Shown: positions 16,099 to 25,567, counted from the first letter of the stretch. The stretch: 64,000 bases of DNA from Chitinophaga lutea (GCF_003813775.1 NZ_RPDH01000002.1:186001-250000), one strand, 5' to 3'. Translations and numbers: made by a program. The notes: generated by a model from the sequence alone, not told the origin.

Positions 16099-18671
16099 GA
16101 TGGAAGTCAGTCGTATGTAGTTTGTCTTTATTGTTAGCACTATACGTTCCGGCGGCCGGGCAATTCCTGTCTCTCTCGGGAGATTGGGAATACCGGCCGG
16201 ATCCGGACAACAAAGGCATGCAGGAGCGTTGGTTCAGCCAGCGCTTCGGCAATCGCCTGCAACTGCCCGGCACGCTCGACGATGCCGGTTATGGCGATGC
16301 CGTGGTGCCACCTACTGAAAAAGATACCCTGCTGCACCTGACCCGCAAACACCGGTACGTAGGCGCGGCCTGGTACCGCCGCGAAATCACCGTGCCGCCG
16401 GGTTACACGGAACTCTTGCTGGAAAGGGTGATCTGGCACACCACGGTTTGGGTAGACGGGAAAATGATGGGCACGGCAGAAAGCCTGTCCACTCCACACC
16501 GCTTCACCGGTCTCAAACCCGGTAAACATGTCGTGGTATTGCGAATCGACAATAGCATGCGGTACGACATCAGCCACAAACTCATGGCGCATGCCTACAC
16601 AGACGAAACGCAGATCATCTGGAACGGCGTAATCGGCCGCATCGGCCTGCAGAAACCGGCGCCGCAGGTACAGATCTACCCGGAACCGGATAAAAAACGC
16701 ATTCGCGTCACGTTGACTGCGCCCGCCAGCCTGCGGTTGAAGAAAGGCAATGCGGTGATCGCCTCCAAAGCGGTTTCCGCGGGAGAGAGCTTTCTGCCGC
16801 TGGGCAGCGAGGTGGTTTATTGGGACGAATTCAATCCCGCGCTGTACACGCTGGAAGTAAACGGCACCGCTGTACAATTCGGCGTGCGGGAACTGAGCAA
16901 CAAAAACGGATTGTTATATCTCAACGGCCGCCGCATTTTCCTGCGCGGTACGCTGGACTGCAATATATCCCCGCTTACCGGGCATCCCCCGATGACGAGG
17001 CAGGAGTGGGTAAAGGAGTTTGCCGTGGTGCGCAACTACGGTCTCAATCACGTGCGGTTCCACTCCTGGTGCCCGCCCGAAGCGGCTTTCCAGGCCGCGG
17101 ACTCAATGGGCATCTACCTGCAGGTGGAACTGCCGCTGTGGGCGCTGAATGTAGGGGAGGATACCGCTGCGCTCCGTTTCCTGACGGAAGAAGCGCAACG
17201 GATCATCGCCAGCTACGGCAACCACCCTTCGTTCTGTTTATGGTCGATGGGTAATGAGCTCCAGGGCGATTTCAGCTGGCTGCAGCGCCTCACCACTTCG
17301 CTGAAGCAACAGGACAACCGCCGGCTGTACGCCACCACAACCTTCACTTTCCAGAAAGGGTACGGCGGCTGGCCGCTCAGGGAAGACGACTTCTTCGTTA
17401 CGCAGTGGACCAATAAAGGATGGGTGCGCGGACAGGGGATCTTCAACACGAAAGCCCCCGGTTTCCGCCTGGACTATTCCGCGCCCATAGATAGTATGCC
17501 CGTGCCCGTGATATCGCACGAAATAGGGCAGTACTCCGTGTTCCCGGATATGCGCGAAATCGCGAAATACACCGGTGTGCTCGAGCCCCTGAACATGAAA
17601 CTGGTGCGAAACCAGCTGGAACAGCGCAAACTGCTGCAGCAGGCCGCCGATTTCACCCAGGCAAGCGGCAAACTCGCCGTGCTGCTGTATAAGGAAGAAA
17701 TCGAACGTGCGCTGAAAACGCCCGGTTTCAGCGGTTTCCAGTTACTCGACCTGCACGACTTCCCCGGCCAGGGTACCGCGCTGGTGGGCCTGTTGAACGC
17801 CTTCTGGGAAAGCAAAGGGCTCGTTACGCCGGAGGCGTTCCGCCAGTTCTGCGGACCGGTGGTGCCACTGCTGCGCTTTGAAAAAGCAACCTATGCGAAC
17901 AACGAGATATTTGAAGCTAAAGCTGAAGTAGCCAACTTCAGCACACAAACATTCACCGCGGGACAGCTGCGTTGGGAAATCACCGGCGACGGCAAACGCC
18001 TGGCTGCCGGCCAGGGGCACATCCGCTACGATTTAAGCGCTATCACCACCGCCACAGCACTCGACGTCCGGTTGTATGTGGATGGCACTTCCTATACCAA
18101 TCACTGGACCATCTGGGTATATCCCGCAAAAACCGATCTGCTCGCACCCGGAATCGTATTCACCCAATCGACGGACAGTGCGCTGGCTGCATTGGCCGCC
18201 GGGAAAACGGTATTGCTGAACCCTGATACAGCTGCCATCCGGGGGATTCCCGGTCGCTTTACATCCGTGTTCTGGAGCCCCGTGCATTTCCCGAACCAGC
18301 CAGGCTCCATGGGCCTGCTGCTCGACCCGAAGCATCCGGCGCTGGCGGCATTCCCAACGGAATTTCATACCAACTGGCAGTGGTGGGACCTCGTGACCCA
18401 TTCCAAATCGATCGAATACGATGCTTTGCCCAAATGGCAGCCGGTGGTGCAGGTGATCGACAACTTTGTAAAGAACCGCCGCCTCGGCATCTTGTTCGAA
18501 GCGCGCGTAGGGAAGGGGAAACTGGTGCTCTGCACCGCTGATATCAGCCGTCAGCTCGATCAGCGAATCACCGCACGGCAGTTGCGCTACAGCCTGCAAC
18601 AGTATATGCATTCACCTGCCTTCAACCCGGCAGTCACCATTACAGCGAAAGAATTAAAGTCTTTGTTATAG
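16095..18671 (+). CDS. Glycoside hydrolase family 2 protein, secreted
   Basis: 858 residues with a Sec signal peptide (cleavage after about AAGQ, residue 23). Order: jelly-roll sugar-binding domain (SLSGDWEYRPDPD, WYRREITVPPGYTELLLERV), immunoglobulin-like domain, then a TIM barrel with FHSWCPPEAAF, the acid/base Glu388 in WSMGNEL and the likely nucleophile Glu476 in ISHEIGQY. Both catalytic positions are present, so it should be active as a retaining exo-glycosidase, for example beta-galactosidase, beta-glucuronidase or beta-mannosidase. The C-terminal 250 residues are an extra beta-rich region. Translationally coupled to the DUF5107 gene by ATGA. Confidence 0.9.
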   Translation: MRWKSVVCSLSLLLALYVPAAGQFLSLSGDWEYRPDPDNKGMQERWFSQRFGNRLQLPGTLDDAGYGDAVVPPTEKDTLLHLTRKHRYVGAAWYRREITVPPGYTELLLERVIWHTTVWVDGKMMGTAESLSTPHRFTGLKPGKHVVVLRIDNSMRYDISHKLMAHAYTDETQIIWNGVIGRIGLQKPAPQVQIYPEPDKKRIRVTLTAPASLRLKKGNAVIASKAVSAGESFLPLGSEVVYWDEFNPALYTLEVNGTAVQFGVRELSNKNGLLYLNGRRIFLRGTLDCNISPLTGHPPMTRQEWVKEFAVVRNYGLNHVRFHSWCPPEAAFQAADSMGIYLQVELPLWALNVGEDTAALRFLTEEAQRIIASYGNHPSFCLWSMGNELQGDFSWLQRLTTSLKQQDNRRLYATTTFTFQKGYGGWPLREDDFFVTQWTNKGWVRGQGIFNTKAPGFRLDYSAPIDSMPVPVISHEIGQYSVFPDMREIAKYTGVLEPLNMKLVRNQLEQRKLLQQAADFTQASGKLAVLLYKEEIERALKTPGFSGFQLLDLHDFPGQGTALVGLLNAFWESKGLVTPEAFRQFCGPVVPLLRFEKATYANNEIFEAKAEVANFSTQTFTAGQLRWEITGDGKRLAAGQGHIRYDLSAITTATALDVRLYVDGTSYTNHWTIWVYPAKTDLLAPGIVFTQSTDSALAALAAGKTVLLNPDTAAIRGIPGRFTSVFWSPVHFPNQPGSMGLLLDPKHPALAAFPTEFHTNWQWWDLVTHSKSIEYDALPKWQPVVQVIDNFVKNRRLGILFEARVGKGKLVLCTADISRQLDQRITARQLRYSLQQYMHSPAFNPAVTITAKELKSLL

Positions 18672-18887
18672 TAATTTGATCAGTATATCCCGGGGAAAAC
18701 GTGGATTATGATAACCCGGGATATTTTCCATTTGTTGCCGTTAAATCTGCAGCGTCGCCCGGTTCTTCCATGACCAGGGCATCAGCCTTGCCATGCACCT
18801 GTCACAAAGCCCCCCTTTTTTTGACGAAAATGCCCGCCGCGAATTTTCCTGCAGTGGTGGAACTTTACATGGTTAAACGTTATCACC

Positions 18888-19283
18888 ATGAAAATCATCA
18901 AACATACCTTTGAAGCAGCCATTCCCACGGTGTATGTTGAGGCGGCCAGTTTTCCCGAAGGCATCCGGCCGGCATTCGACGAGCTCTGCGGAGGGCTGAA
19001 GATGCAGGGAAGAACACTTTACGGCGTAACGGAAAGAATGAACGGCAAATGGGTGTACCGTGCCTGCGCAACCGACCTGGGAGACAATCCTCAACTGCCG
19101 CGCTACAACATTCCTGCCGGCAAATATCTTGCATACGTGCTGCCCGACTGGGAAAAACATATGCCGATGATCGGCCAGTATTTTGAATGGCTGCTGGAGC
19201 ATCCGGACGCCAAGGCAGACACCATCGCGCTCGAATATTACAAAACCATGGACGAAGTTTGGCTCATGGTGCAGCATAAATAA
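18888..19283 (+). CDS. GyrI-like / AraC effector-binding domain protein
   Basis: 131 residues forming a single GyrI-like small-molecule-binding domain (SHS2 fold): start TFEAAIPTVYVEAASFP, middle YGVTERMNGKWVYRACATD, then YNIPAGKYLAYVLPD and EYYKTMDEVWLMVQ at the end. No DNA-binding domain, so it is a free-standing ligand-binding protein. Monocistronic; ends in a bidirectional terminator. Confidence 0.75.
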   Translation: MKIIKHTFEAAIPTVYVEAASFPEGIRPAFDELCGGLKMQGRTLYGVTERMNGKWVYRACATDLGDNPQLPRYNIPAGKYLAYVLPDWEKHMPMIGQYFEWLLEHPDAKADTIALEYYKTMDEVWLMVQHK

Positions 19284-19310
19284 AAAGAGGGCTTCCTGAG
19301 CCCTCTTTTT
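19282..19310. terminator. Bidirectional rho-independent terminator
   Basis: Perfect 12-bp stem AAAAAGAGGGCT (19282-19293) and AGCCCTCTTTTT (19299-19310) with a five-base loop. It lies between the convergent stops of the GyrI-like and VOC genes, with a T-run on both strands. Confidence 0.9.
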
Positions 19311-19311
19311 G

Positions 19312-19668
19312 TTATTCGAATTCCAGTAGTTCAATCCGGTTGTTGAACGGGTCGCGGAAAAAAAGCCGCTCCCGGCCGGTGATTTTCGAAGAGTAGGCAA
19401 TCTCGATGCCTTTGCTTTGCAGGTAAGCTTTTGCCGCCTCGAGGCCGGTCACCTCGAAAGCCGGATGCCGCCCTGAAATCTTCGCATCGCCTTCTTCCTC
19501 TACGAGGTGCAGCTGAATGTCTGCAATTTCGTACCAGATGGCGCCGCGGGGATGGTTGCCCGGTATTTCCTTCAGTTGAAGTGTGCCGCCGTAAAATGTT
19601 CTGGCTTCGTCCTTTTTTCCCACCGGGATCATGATGGCTACATGATCCAGCTTCTTAAACCTTATCAT
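19312..19668 (-). CDS. VOC superfamily protein (glyoxalase fold)
   Basis: 118 residues, one VOC module pair: LDHVAIMIPVGKKDEARTFY at the start with the first metal histidine, QLHLVEE in the middle and FRDPFNNRIELLEF at the end with the conserved Glu. The ligand set H, H, E is compatible with divalent metal binding as in glyoxalase I or a dioxygenase. Specific substrate unknown. Confidence 0.8.
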   Translation of the reverse strand: MIRFKKLDHVAIMIPVGKKDEARTFYGGTLQLKEIPGNHPRGAIWYEIADIQLHLVEEEGDAKISGRHPAFEVTGLEAAKAYLQSKGIEIAYSSKITGRERLFFRDPFNNRIELLEFE

Positions 19669-19722
19669 TTGCGCTGTTGCTGTTTATTCGCAGGGCAAAT
19701 ATCGGAAAATAAACGGGATCGG

Positions 19723-20391
19723 TTAAAATTGGAAGGCGAGCCATCGCCGGACAGGTTGCCCGTGCCGATTGCCGGCGTCTGTGTACTCCAGCATCTCAAA
19801 TTTCCCTTTATCTTTTTTCCTAATGTAGTTGGGAAATACGGTACTGCCCGGATGGTTATAGAAGATATCAAAAACGCTACGGCCTTTCTCTTGCCAGTCG
19901 TTGTTCTCGAGAGAATACACAATGAGCGTCTTGAACCGGCTTGCACAGCTGGTAAAATAGGTACCCACCTCCCGGACACCGTCTTCGTCCATGTCATCCA
20001 GCATGAAAAGCTGGGAAGGATGGCAGCAATATGTGTTTGCGGGTAATCTGGGAAGACTGGTATCAGTAAAATAGTACGAATAACCCTCGTCCGTAGCGGA
20101 AGATAGCTCAGGGAGCACAAAAACGGTATCCGGTTGTCCGTTTCCATTCAAGTCCCCCAACGGCTGCGCATCTGCAAAGCACTTCTTCAGCGTAGCGATG
20201 GAAAGCGCGTTGCCCGGCAGAGCCGTATCCCGATATCGTTTCAGGTAGTATTTCACCAGGCCGCTTTGATGCGACGGCAATGAATCTACAGCCATCATCA
20301 GTTGATGATGCTGTTCAGCCGCGGGTAGTTGCCGCGCCGGCCGGGCACAGGTTACCAGCAGAAAGGTAAGGGGCAGCCATCTCAAACACAA
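19723..20391 (-). CDS. Hypothetical lipoprotein with EF-hand-like repeats
   Basis: 222 residues if it starts at TTG 20389-20391, which gives a compact leader (CLRWLPLTFLLVTC) with a lipobox cysteine at residue 15. The frame is open further upstream, including an ATG at 20472 that overlaps the EamA stop, but a terminator hairpin separates them. Two acidic loops, DLNGNGQPD near 84 and DDMDEDGVRE near 140, look like EF-hand or FG-GAP calcium loops. Function unknown, probably a surface or periplasmic lipoprotein. Confidence 0.6.
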   Translation of the reverse strand: MCLRWLPLTFLLVTCARPARQLPAAEQHHQLMMAVDSLPSHQSGLVKYYLKRYRDTALPGNALSIATLKKCFADAQPLGDLNGNGQPDTVFVLPELSSATDEGYSYYFTDTSLPRLPANTYCCHPSQLFMLDDMDEDGVREVGTYFTSCASRFKTLIVYSLENNDWQEKGRSVFDIFYNHPGSTVFPNYIRKKDKGKFEMLEYTDAGNRHGQPVRRWLAFQF

Positions 20392-20421
20392 TGTGGGATT
20401 TGAATCTAAGTTAGCGCAAAA

Positions 20422-20460
20422 GGTTGAAAGGCCCCGGTTTCCTACGGGCAGCCTTTCAAC
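20422..20460 (-). terminator. Rho-independent terminator after EamA gene
   Basis: GGTTGAAAGGC and GCCTTTCAACC, 11 bp perfect, flank an inner CCCG/CGGG stem. On the minus strand the hairpin is followed by TTTT, just after the EamA stop at 20469. It argues that the following lipoprotein gene has its own promoter. Confidence 0.75.
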
Positions 20461-20468
20461 CGATATTA

Positions 20469-21344
20469 TCATCCTCCCTTCTGCCGCGCATTCAGCATGG
20501 CAATCGCCACCAGCATCACCGTTACTCCCAGCCATTGCAGGGCAGTGATCTGCTCGTGCAGTACGAGGTGCGAGCAGATAATGGCGACGGGCAGTTCGGC
20601 GGTCATGATGATGGCGCTGATGCCCGCGCCGATCCGGGGAATTCCCTTCGCAAACAGGACGGGCGGCACGATAGTTCCGAAGAATGAGAGGAAGACCGTC
20701 CATTTCAGCAGGCCGGCATCAAAGTGTATGCTGCCCAGCAGCAAATGCGCGTTCACGATAAAAATGCCCAGTGCGGAGCCCGTCATGATCACGGCGCTTT
20801 TGTGCAGCGGATGCAGATGCGTGCCGTAGCGGCTGTTGGCCACTACATATACCGCGTAAAGGAAGGCGGAAAGCAGGGCATACAGAACGCCGGCTAAAGA
20901 CACGCCGTTGAGGCCATTCACTGTGAAGCCCGCCGCCAGCAGCGTGCCGGCCATGATGAGTGCGGTTACGACCAGTTGCTGTTTGTCCGGCCGCTTTCCG
21001 AAGACGAGCCAATCGAGCAGAATGCCCATCCAGCTGAACTGCATCAGCAGCACGATGGCCAGGGACGCGGCGATGTACCGTACCGAAATGTAATACACGA
21101 ATGTAGTGAGACCGATAAATGCGCCGGTAGCCAGCAGTGAGACCCAGCCTTTGGCGCTCAGCCGGAAGGAGTGGCGCCGGCGGCTGAAGCAGCTCAGCAC
21201 CCATAATACGGCCATACCCATGGCGGCCTGTGAAAAGGCGATGCCGGCCGTCGTATATCCTTCGCCGTAAGCTACCTTGACAAATGTGGAGAGGATGCCG
21301 AAGCTGCATGCGCCGGCAAAAACCATTAAAATGTATCTGGACAT
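20469..21344 (-). CDS. EamA/DMT superfamily transporter
   Basis: 291 residues, ten predicted transmembrane helices in two EamA halves (YILMVFAGACSFGILSTFVKVAYGEG in the first, SLAGVLYALLSAFLYAVYVV opening the second). It ends in a basic tail NARQKGG. These transporters export amino acids, metabolites or drugs; the substrate cannot be told from sequence. Monocistronic with a terminator after it. Confidence 0.88.
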   Translation of the reverse strand: MSRYILMVFAGACSFGILSTFVKVAYGEGYTTAGIAFSQAAMGMAVLWVLSCFSRRRHSFRLSAKGWVSLLATGAFIGLTTFVYYISVRYIAASLAIVLLMQFSWMGILLDWLVFGKRPDKQQLVVTALIMAGTLLAAGFTVNGLNGVSLAGVLYALLSAFLYAVYVVANSRYGTHLHPLHKSAVIMTGSALGIFIVNAHLLLGSIHFDAGLLKWTVFLSFFGTIVPPVLFAKGIPRIGAGISAIIMTAELPVAIICSHLVLHEQITALQWLGVTVMLVAIAMLNARQKGG

Positions 21345-21541
21345 TGTTTGTTTGCGGTTGTTTTAAGAGAAATACATCAATATGTCGGGATATTGGTGCA
21401 TGCAAAAACAACCAGGGGATATTTCACCCGGGGAAGACCGCGTTACCGGAATGGTACGGCGCGCTGGTTATTTTGCAGGCAAAACAACCGGGGGAGGAGG
21501 TGTGCTGGTGATGAGATGATACATACTGCAAGTATAAGAAG

Positions 21542-21573
21542 AAAGCCGCACACTTCATAACGTGTGCGGCTTT
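21542..21573 (-). terminator. Rho-independent terminator
   Basis: Perfect 12-bp stem AAAGCCGCACAC (21542-21553) and GTGTGCGGCTTT (21562-21573), eight-base loop. It lies 23 bases past the stop of the VOC gene at 21596 on the minus strand. Confidence 0.85.
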
Positions 21574-21595
21574 TGTATGCGAAGGTGTTGTTTTT

Positions 21596-22006
21596 CTATT
21601 CCTGCGTGGGGAAGGCTGTTTCATCGAGGAAAGCCACTTCCCACAGGTGCCCGTCGAGGTCCGCGAACCCGCGCTGGTACATCCAGCCCATGTCCTGCGG
21701 TTCGCTGCTCACCGTACCGCCGGCCGCTACGGCTTTGTCTACCATCTCATCCACACGCTGCCTGCTTTCGGCAGAGAGGGAGAGAATTACTTCCGTGCCT
21801 TTCGTTGCATCGGCCACCGGTTTTTTGGTGAATGTCTGGAAGTATTTTTCCACCAGCAGCATCACGAAGATGTTATCGTCTACAATCATGCAGGTGGCGT
21901 TCTCATCTGTGAACTGTGCATTGAACGAAAAGCCGAGCGCAGAGAAAAATTTTACGGTCTTATTCAGGTCCTTCACCGGAAGGTTTACGAAAATCTTTGT
22001 TGCCAT
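21596..22006 (-). CDS. VOC family protein (PhnB/glyoxalase-like)
   Basis: 136 residues with the VOC opening KIFVNLPVKDLNKTVKFFSALGFSF and closing GFADLDGHLWEVAFLD, where the conserved Glu of WEV sits. The first metal-binding His is replaced (FVNLP), so metal binding is doubtful and it may be a binding rather than a catalytic protein. This subtype is common in Bacteroidota. Monocistronic. Confidence 0.82.
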   Translation of the reverse strand: MATKIFVNLPVKDLNKTVKFFSALGFSFNAQFTDENATCMIVDDNIFVMLLVEKYFQTFTKKPVADATKGTEVILSLSAESRQRVDEMVDKAVAAGGTVSSEPQDMGWMYQRGFADLDGHLWEVAFLDETAFPTQE

Positions 22007-22102
22007 GTGTGGTTTGTTTTGTTATCACAAAAGTAACCGGCTTTCCGCTATCGCATGCTGTGTAAATACGACAAATTCCGGGGCGATTGCGACCGGATGT
22101 TT

Positions 22103-22387
22103 TTATTCCACCCGGAGGCTCCTCAAAGGGCTTGCCATGGCGGCTTTCAGTGTTTGTGTACAAACGGCGGCAAGGGCAGCCAGTACCGCAATGGCCCCGG
22201 CTGCGGTAAATATCCACCAGCTGATGTCGACGCGGTAGGCGAATTGCTGTAGCCATACATGCATGGCGCGCCAGGCAACGGGTAGCGTGATGACGAATGC
22301 CAGCAGCACAGGTTTAAGAAAGTCTTTGGACAGTGCGGCGGTAATGCCGGTTACACTGGCGCCCGGTACTTTCCGGATGCGGATTAA
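22103..22387 (-). pseudogene. Remnant of an FtsX/MacB-type ABC permease (C-terminal end)
   Basis: Minus-strand translation from about 22387 reads IRIRKVPGASVTGITAALSK, then a membrane helix and PVAWRAMHVWLQQFAYRVDISWW, a second helix, and a final ASPLRSLRVE. This is the last 90 or so residues of a MacB-like permease, where the consensus is IRKVLGAS. An in-frame TAA lies immediately upstream and no ATP-binding partner or N-terminal half is present. The Leu-to-Pro change in the KVLG motif and absence of a start codon mark it as decayed. Confidence 0.75.
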
Positions 22388-22500
22388 TTAACGCGCTGGC
22401 ATCAGTACAGGCGCAAATTAATATAATGCTTTTGCACCCGGGTTCGGCCGGATTTTGATAGGCGGTTATCTTTGTCGATGACCTGCAGTATCACGACCGG

Positions 22501-23442
22501 TTAACCCTGCATCGCCGCGCGGAGCATGTCCACGCTTTTCTTTACACCGGTTTCGGCAGCTTCTTTGCCTTCGAATTCGATCGCGATATATCCTTTGTAA
22601 TTCACTTTCCGGAGAATATCGATAATCCGTTTGTAGTCAAGGTCGAGGGTATACCATTCGCCGCCGCCGTAATAGGTTTTGGCCTGCACGAAGTTCGCGT
22701 AGGGGGCCACCTTTTCCAGCTTGTCGTACGGGTCCTCGAGAAAGTTGCCCGTGTCCATCAGTACGCCGAGCCAGGGCGAATCGATCGCTTTACGGATGCG
22801 CAACAGGCCTTCGGGTGAAGAGGTGAGGCCCCAGTGATTTTCGAGCGCCAGCATCACCCCGCATTCCGCCGCCCTGGCCAGGCATTTTTCAATACTGTCG
22901 ATGCACCACTTAAACGCATCGTCCTCCGTGTAACCGGGAATCGGGCTTTCCACACCACGGTTGGCCATCAGTGCGTCGAACGACTTGATCGTGCCCCAGC
23001 GGCCGGAATTGAGCCGGATAGCGGGAATGCCCATTTTATACGCCAGCTCGATGCATTTCAGGGTATGATCGATGTCTTTCTGGCGGGTGGCGGGATCGGG
23101 ATCCACAAAATCCTGGTGGATCGATAAAGAGATCAGGTCCACCCCGTTCAGGAAAGCATGGCGTTTCAGCTTTTGGAGATAGGCATTGTCTTCTCCTTCC
23201 ATTTGCCGGTGTAAAATGTCCACACCTTCCACCTGAAGACGGCAGGCTTCGTCGATCACTTTTTCAATCGGCACTTTCGGTGTTTTGAAATGCCAGTAAG
23301 AATAAGACGAAAGCGCCAGCTTAAATTCCGCCGCTTTCGGCGGTGCGCTTACCGGCGCAGCGGAGGCGGAAGAGATGGGCAAACCCAGTAGGGCCGCACT
23401 ACCCAGCGTATTCCTTACAAAATTTCGACGTGAAAGGGTCAT
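22501..23442 (-). CDS. Sugar phosphate isomerase/epimerase (TIM-barrel), Tat-exported
   Basis: 313 residues. N-terminal SRRNFVRNTLGSAALLGLP is a twin-arginine signal peptide. The rest is an AP-endonuclease-2-like TIM barrel: FKLALSSYSYWHF, VEGVDILHRQMEG, DLISLSIHQDFVD, AIRLNSGRWG, LALENHWGLTS (metal Glu and His), WLGVLMDTGNF, FVQAKTY and GYIAIEFEG. The metal residues E, D, H, E of the xylose isomerase-like fold can be placed. Periplasmic members of this group act on sugars or inositol-type compounds; substrate unknown. Monocistronic. Confidence 0.88.
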   Translation of the reverse strand: MTLSRRNFVRNTLGSAALLGLPISSASAAPVSAPPKAAEFKLALSSYSYWHFKTPKVPIEKVIDEACRLQVEGVDILHRQMEGEDNAYLQKLKRHAFLNGVDLISLSIHQDFVDPDPATRQKDIDHTLKCIELAYKMGIPAIRLNSGRWGTIKSFDALMANRGVESPIPGYTEDDAFKWCIDSIEKCLARAAECGVMLALENHWGLTSSPEGLLRIRKAIDSPWLGVLMDTGNFLEDPYDKLEKVAPYANFVQAKTYYGGGEWYTLDLDYKRIIDILRKVNYKGYIAIEFEGKEAAETGVKKSVDMLRAAMQG

Positions 23443-23585
23443 AGGTCAACGATTTGATGCCCGAGGAAAATACGGCTTTTTTTGTGATTGCACAGCATTT
23501 TGCAAACAAGTTTGTATTATACAGGCGTCTACTTTTTCACGGGGGATAATTGTATATTTACTTAGCTAGACAACCCCTTGATGCA

Positions 23586-25544
23586 TTGAAAATTCTCTTA
23601 TCATACACCACTCTCCTTGTATTGCTTTTACATGGTACAGGGGCGATGGGCATCCCTTCCATCCAGCTCACTACCGGCAGACCCTATCAGAAAGCCGGGC
23701 AGCAGATCATGTGGTTTGCGGACAGCAGCGCGCAACTATCCTTCTCCGACATCCAGCAGGCCGGTTATCAGCAACGGTTTTCCCAGGGCTTGCAGGAAAT
23801 CGGCGCATTCGGATTGTTCAACGGCGCCGTATGGGCGCACGGCAGCTTTTCTTCGCCCGCACCGGGTAAGGCCTACCTGCTGATAGAGTTTTCGAACATC
23901 GATAGTATTACCCTTTATTATTACGACGGTCCTGCGCTGAAAAGCATCACTTCCGGCAGCCGCGTTGTGCCACGCAACAATGTATGGAACCTGCCTGGGT
24001 TCAGTTTTGAATTGCCTGCGTTCGGCGACCGGCAGCAGGAATTCTGGCTGCGCATCCGCACCGGCAATGCGATGATCGTGCCGGTTACCCTCGCCACGGA
24101 AAAGGGCGTATGGCAGGCGCTCGGGGGGATGTACGTGGTGGAGCTGATTTACTTCGGCATCGTGATCGCACTGTTTTTTTACAACCTTTCGCTGTTTGCC
24201 TGGATCCGTGACCGGAGTTATATTTTTTACCTGGGTTATCTCTTTTTCCTGGCGGCGTTTGTGCTGCTGTACCTGCGGGGATTCCACGTGGTGTTCCCTG
24301 AGCCGGTTTCGCGCGCGCTGAACCTGTACGGGATAGGGTTTGTAGGAGCGAGTTACCTGTTTGCCATTCCCTTTTCTGTTTCATTTCTGAAAGGCCGCGA
24401 ATATGCACCGCGCCTGACCCGGCTGCTGGCCATGTTTTTTATCGTGGCCGCGGCGGCGGTTATCTGTTGCCTGGCCGGCTGGCGGCATGCCACCATCAGA
24501 ATGCAGGAAGTGATCAGCATCGCGGTGCCTGTGCTGTTTATCTCGATGGCCGTTGTATCGTACCGGCAGGGGTATAAACCGGCGGTGTATTTTCTCGTGG
24601 CATGGACGTTGCTGCTCGGCACCATCATGCTCTTCACCGTGATCAATATCGGCCTGCTGCCCCTGAAGAACTGGTATTTCCATATTCTGCCGGTGGGTTC
24701 CGCCGTGGAAGTTATCCTGCTGTCGCTTGCGCTGGGTTACCGTTATTCGCTGCTGAAGAAAGAAAAGATGGCGGAAACGGAATCGAAAATGAACTTCATC
24801 CGCGATCAGAACGAGTTGCTGGAAAAGAAAGTGGATGAGCGCACCCATGCGCTGAAGGAGAGCAACCGGGTGAAAGACAAACTGCTCGGCATCATTTCGC
24901 ACGACCTGCGCACGCCGCTCAACAACCTCTCCGGCCTGCTGGAGCTGTCGGAAAAGAAGGCATTGTCTGCCGGCGAAATACAGCACTTCTCCCAAACCGT
25001 CCGGCAGAACATCAAGTACATTGCCGGTACTATCCAGAACATGCTCAACTGGTCGCTCACGCAAATGGAACGCATAGAAACCAGGCCGCGGAAAGTGGAT
25101 CTGGATGCGCTGGCTTACCTGGTGGTGGACATTTATCGTTTTGCGGCCGATCAGAAGGCCATCCTGCTCCGTAAGCCCATGCCGGAAGCAGTAGCGGTGA
25201 AAGCGGATTATCACCAGCTGGAGCTGGTGCTTCGCAACCTCGTCGATAATGCCATCAAGTTCACGTCCCAGGGCGGCATCATTACGCTGGGCTGCCGGCC
25301 GGTGGATGAGGGCGTGGAGATTTATGTGTCCGATACGGGCAAGGGCATGTCGGTCGAAGAAATCCAGCGCCTGCTATATGGCAACAACATTTACAGCACC
25401 GAGGGCACCGACGATGAGCGGGGCACGGGGCTGGGGTTGCAGCTGTGCAAGGAATTCATTGCCAATAACGGGGGAGTGCTCCGGATTAACAGCAAGCCCG
25501 GGAAAGGAACGGAATTTTATTTCGTGTTACCGCGCTGGGAATAA
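23586..25544 (+). CDS. 7TMR-DISM sensor histidine kinase
   Basis: 652 residues from TTG 23586, which gives a clean signal peptide (LKILLSYTTLLVLLLHGTGA). An earlier TTG at 23550 would add 12 unlikely residues. Order: periplasmic 7TMR-DISMED2 carbohydrate-binding-like domain (to about 170), seven membrane helices (about 180-385), short coiled coil (KVDERTHALKESNRVKD), HisKA with ISHDLRTP near 440, and HATPase_c with N box LVDNAIKFTS, DTGKGMS and GTGLGLQLC. It autophosphorylates on the H-box His in response to an extracellular ligand. No response regulator is adjacent, so it is an orphan kinase. Confidence 0.9.
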   Translation: MKILLSYTTLLVLLLHGTGAMGIPSIQLTTGRPYQKAGQQIMWFADSSAQLSFSDIQQAGYQQRFSQGLQEIGAFGLFNGAVWAHGSFSSPAPGKAYLLIEFSNIDSITLYYYDGPALKSITSGSRVVPRNNVWNLPGFSFELPAFGDRQQEFWLRIRTGNAMIVPVTLATEKGVWQALGGMYVVELIYFGIVIALFFYNLSLFAWIRDRSYIFYLGYLFFLAAFVLLYLRGFHVVFPEPVSRALNLYGIGFVGASYLFAIPFSVSFLKGREYAPRLTRLLAMFFIVAAAAVICCLAGWRHATIRMQEVISIAVPVLFISMAVVSYRQGYKPAVYFLVAWTLLLGTIMLFTVINIGLLPLKNWYFHILPVGSAVEVILLSLALGYRYSLLKKEKMAETESKMNFIRDQNELLEKKVDERTHALKESNRVKDKLLGIISHDLRTPLNNLSGLLELSEKKALSAGEIQHFSQTVRQNIKYIAGTIQNMLNWSLTQMERIETRPRKVDLDALAYLVVDIYRFAADQKAILLRKPMPEAVAVKADYHQLELVLRNLVDNAIKFTSQGGIITLGCRPVDEGVEIYVSDTGKGMSVEEIQRLLYGNNIYSTEGTDDERGTGLGLQLCKEFIANNGGVLRINSKPGKGTEFYFVLPRWE

Positions 25545-25567
25545 CAACGGGCCTATCGCATAACGAC

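Noticed and set aside
20392..20472. ATG at 20472 as start of the EF-hand-like lipoprotein (4-base overlap with the EamA stop)
   Set aside because: A terminator hairpin lies between the two genes and the extra residues precede an internal signal peptide; TTG 20391 fits better, though this is not certain.
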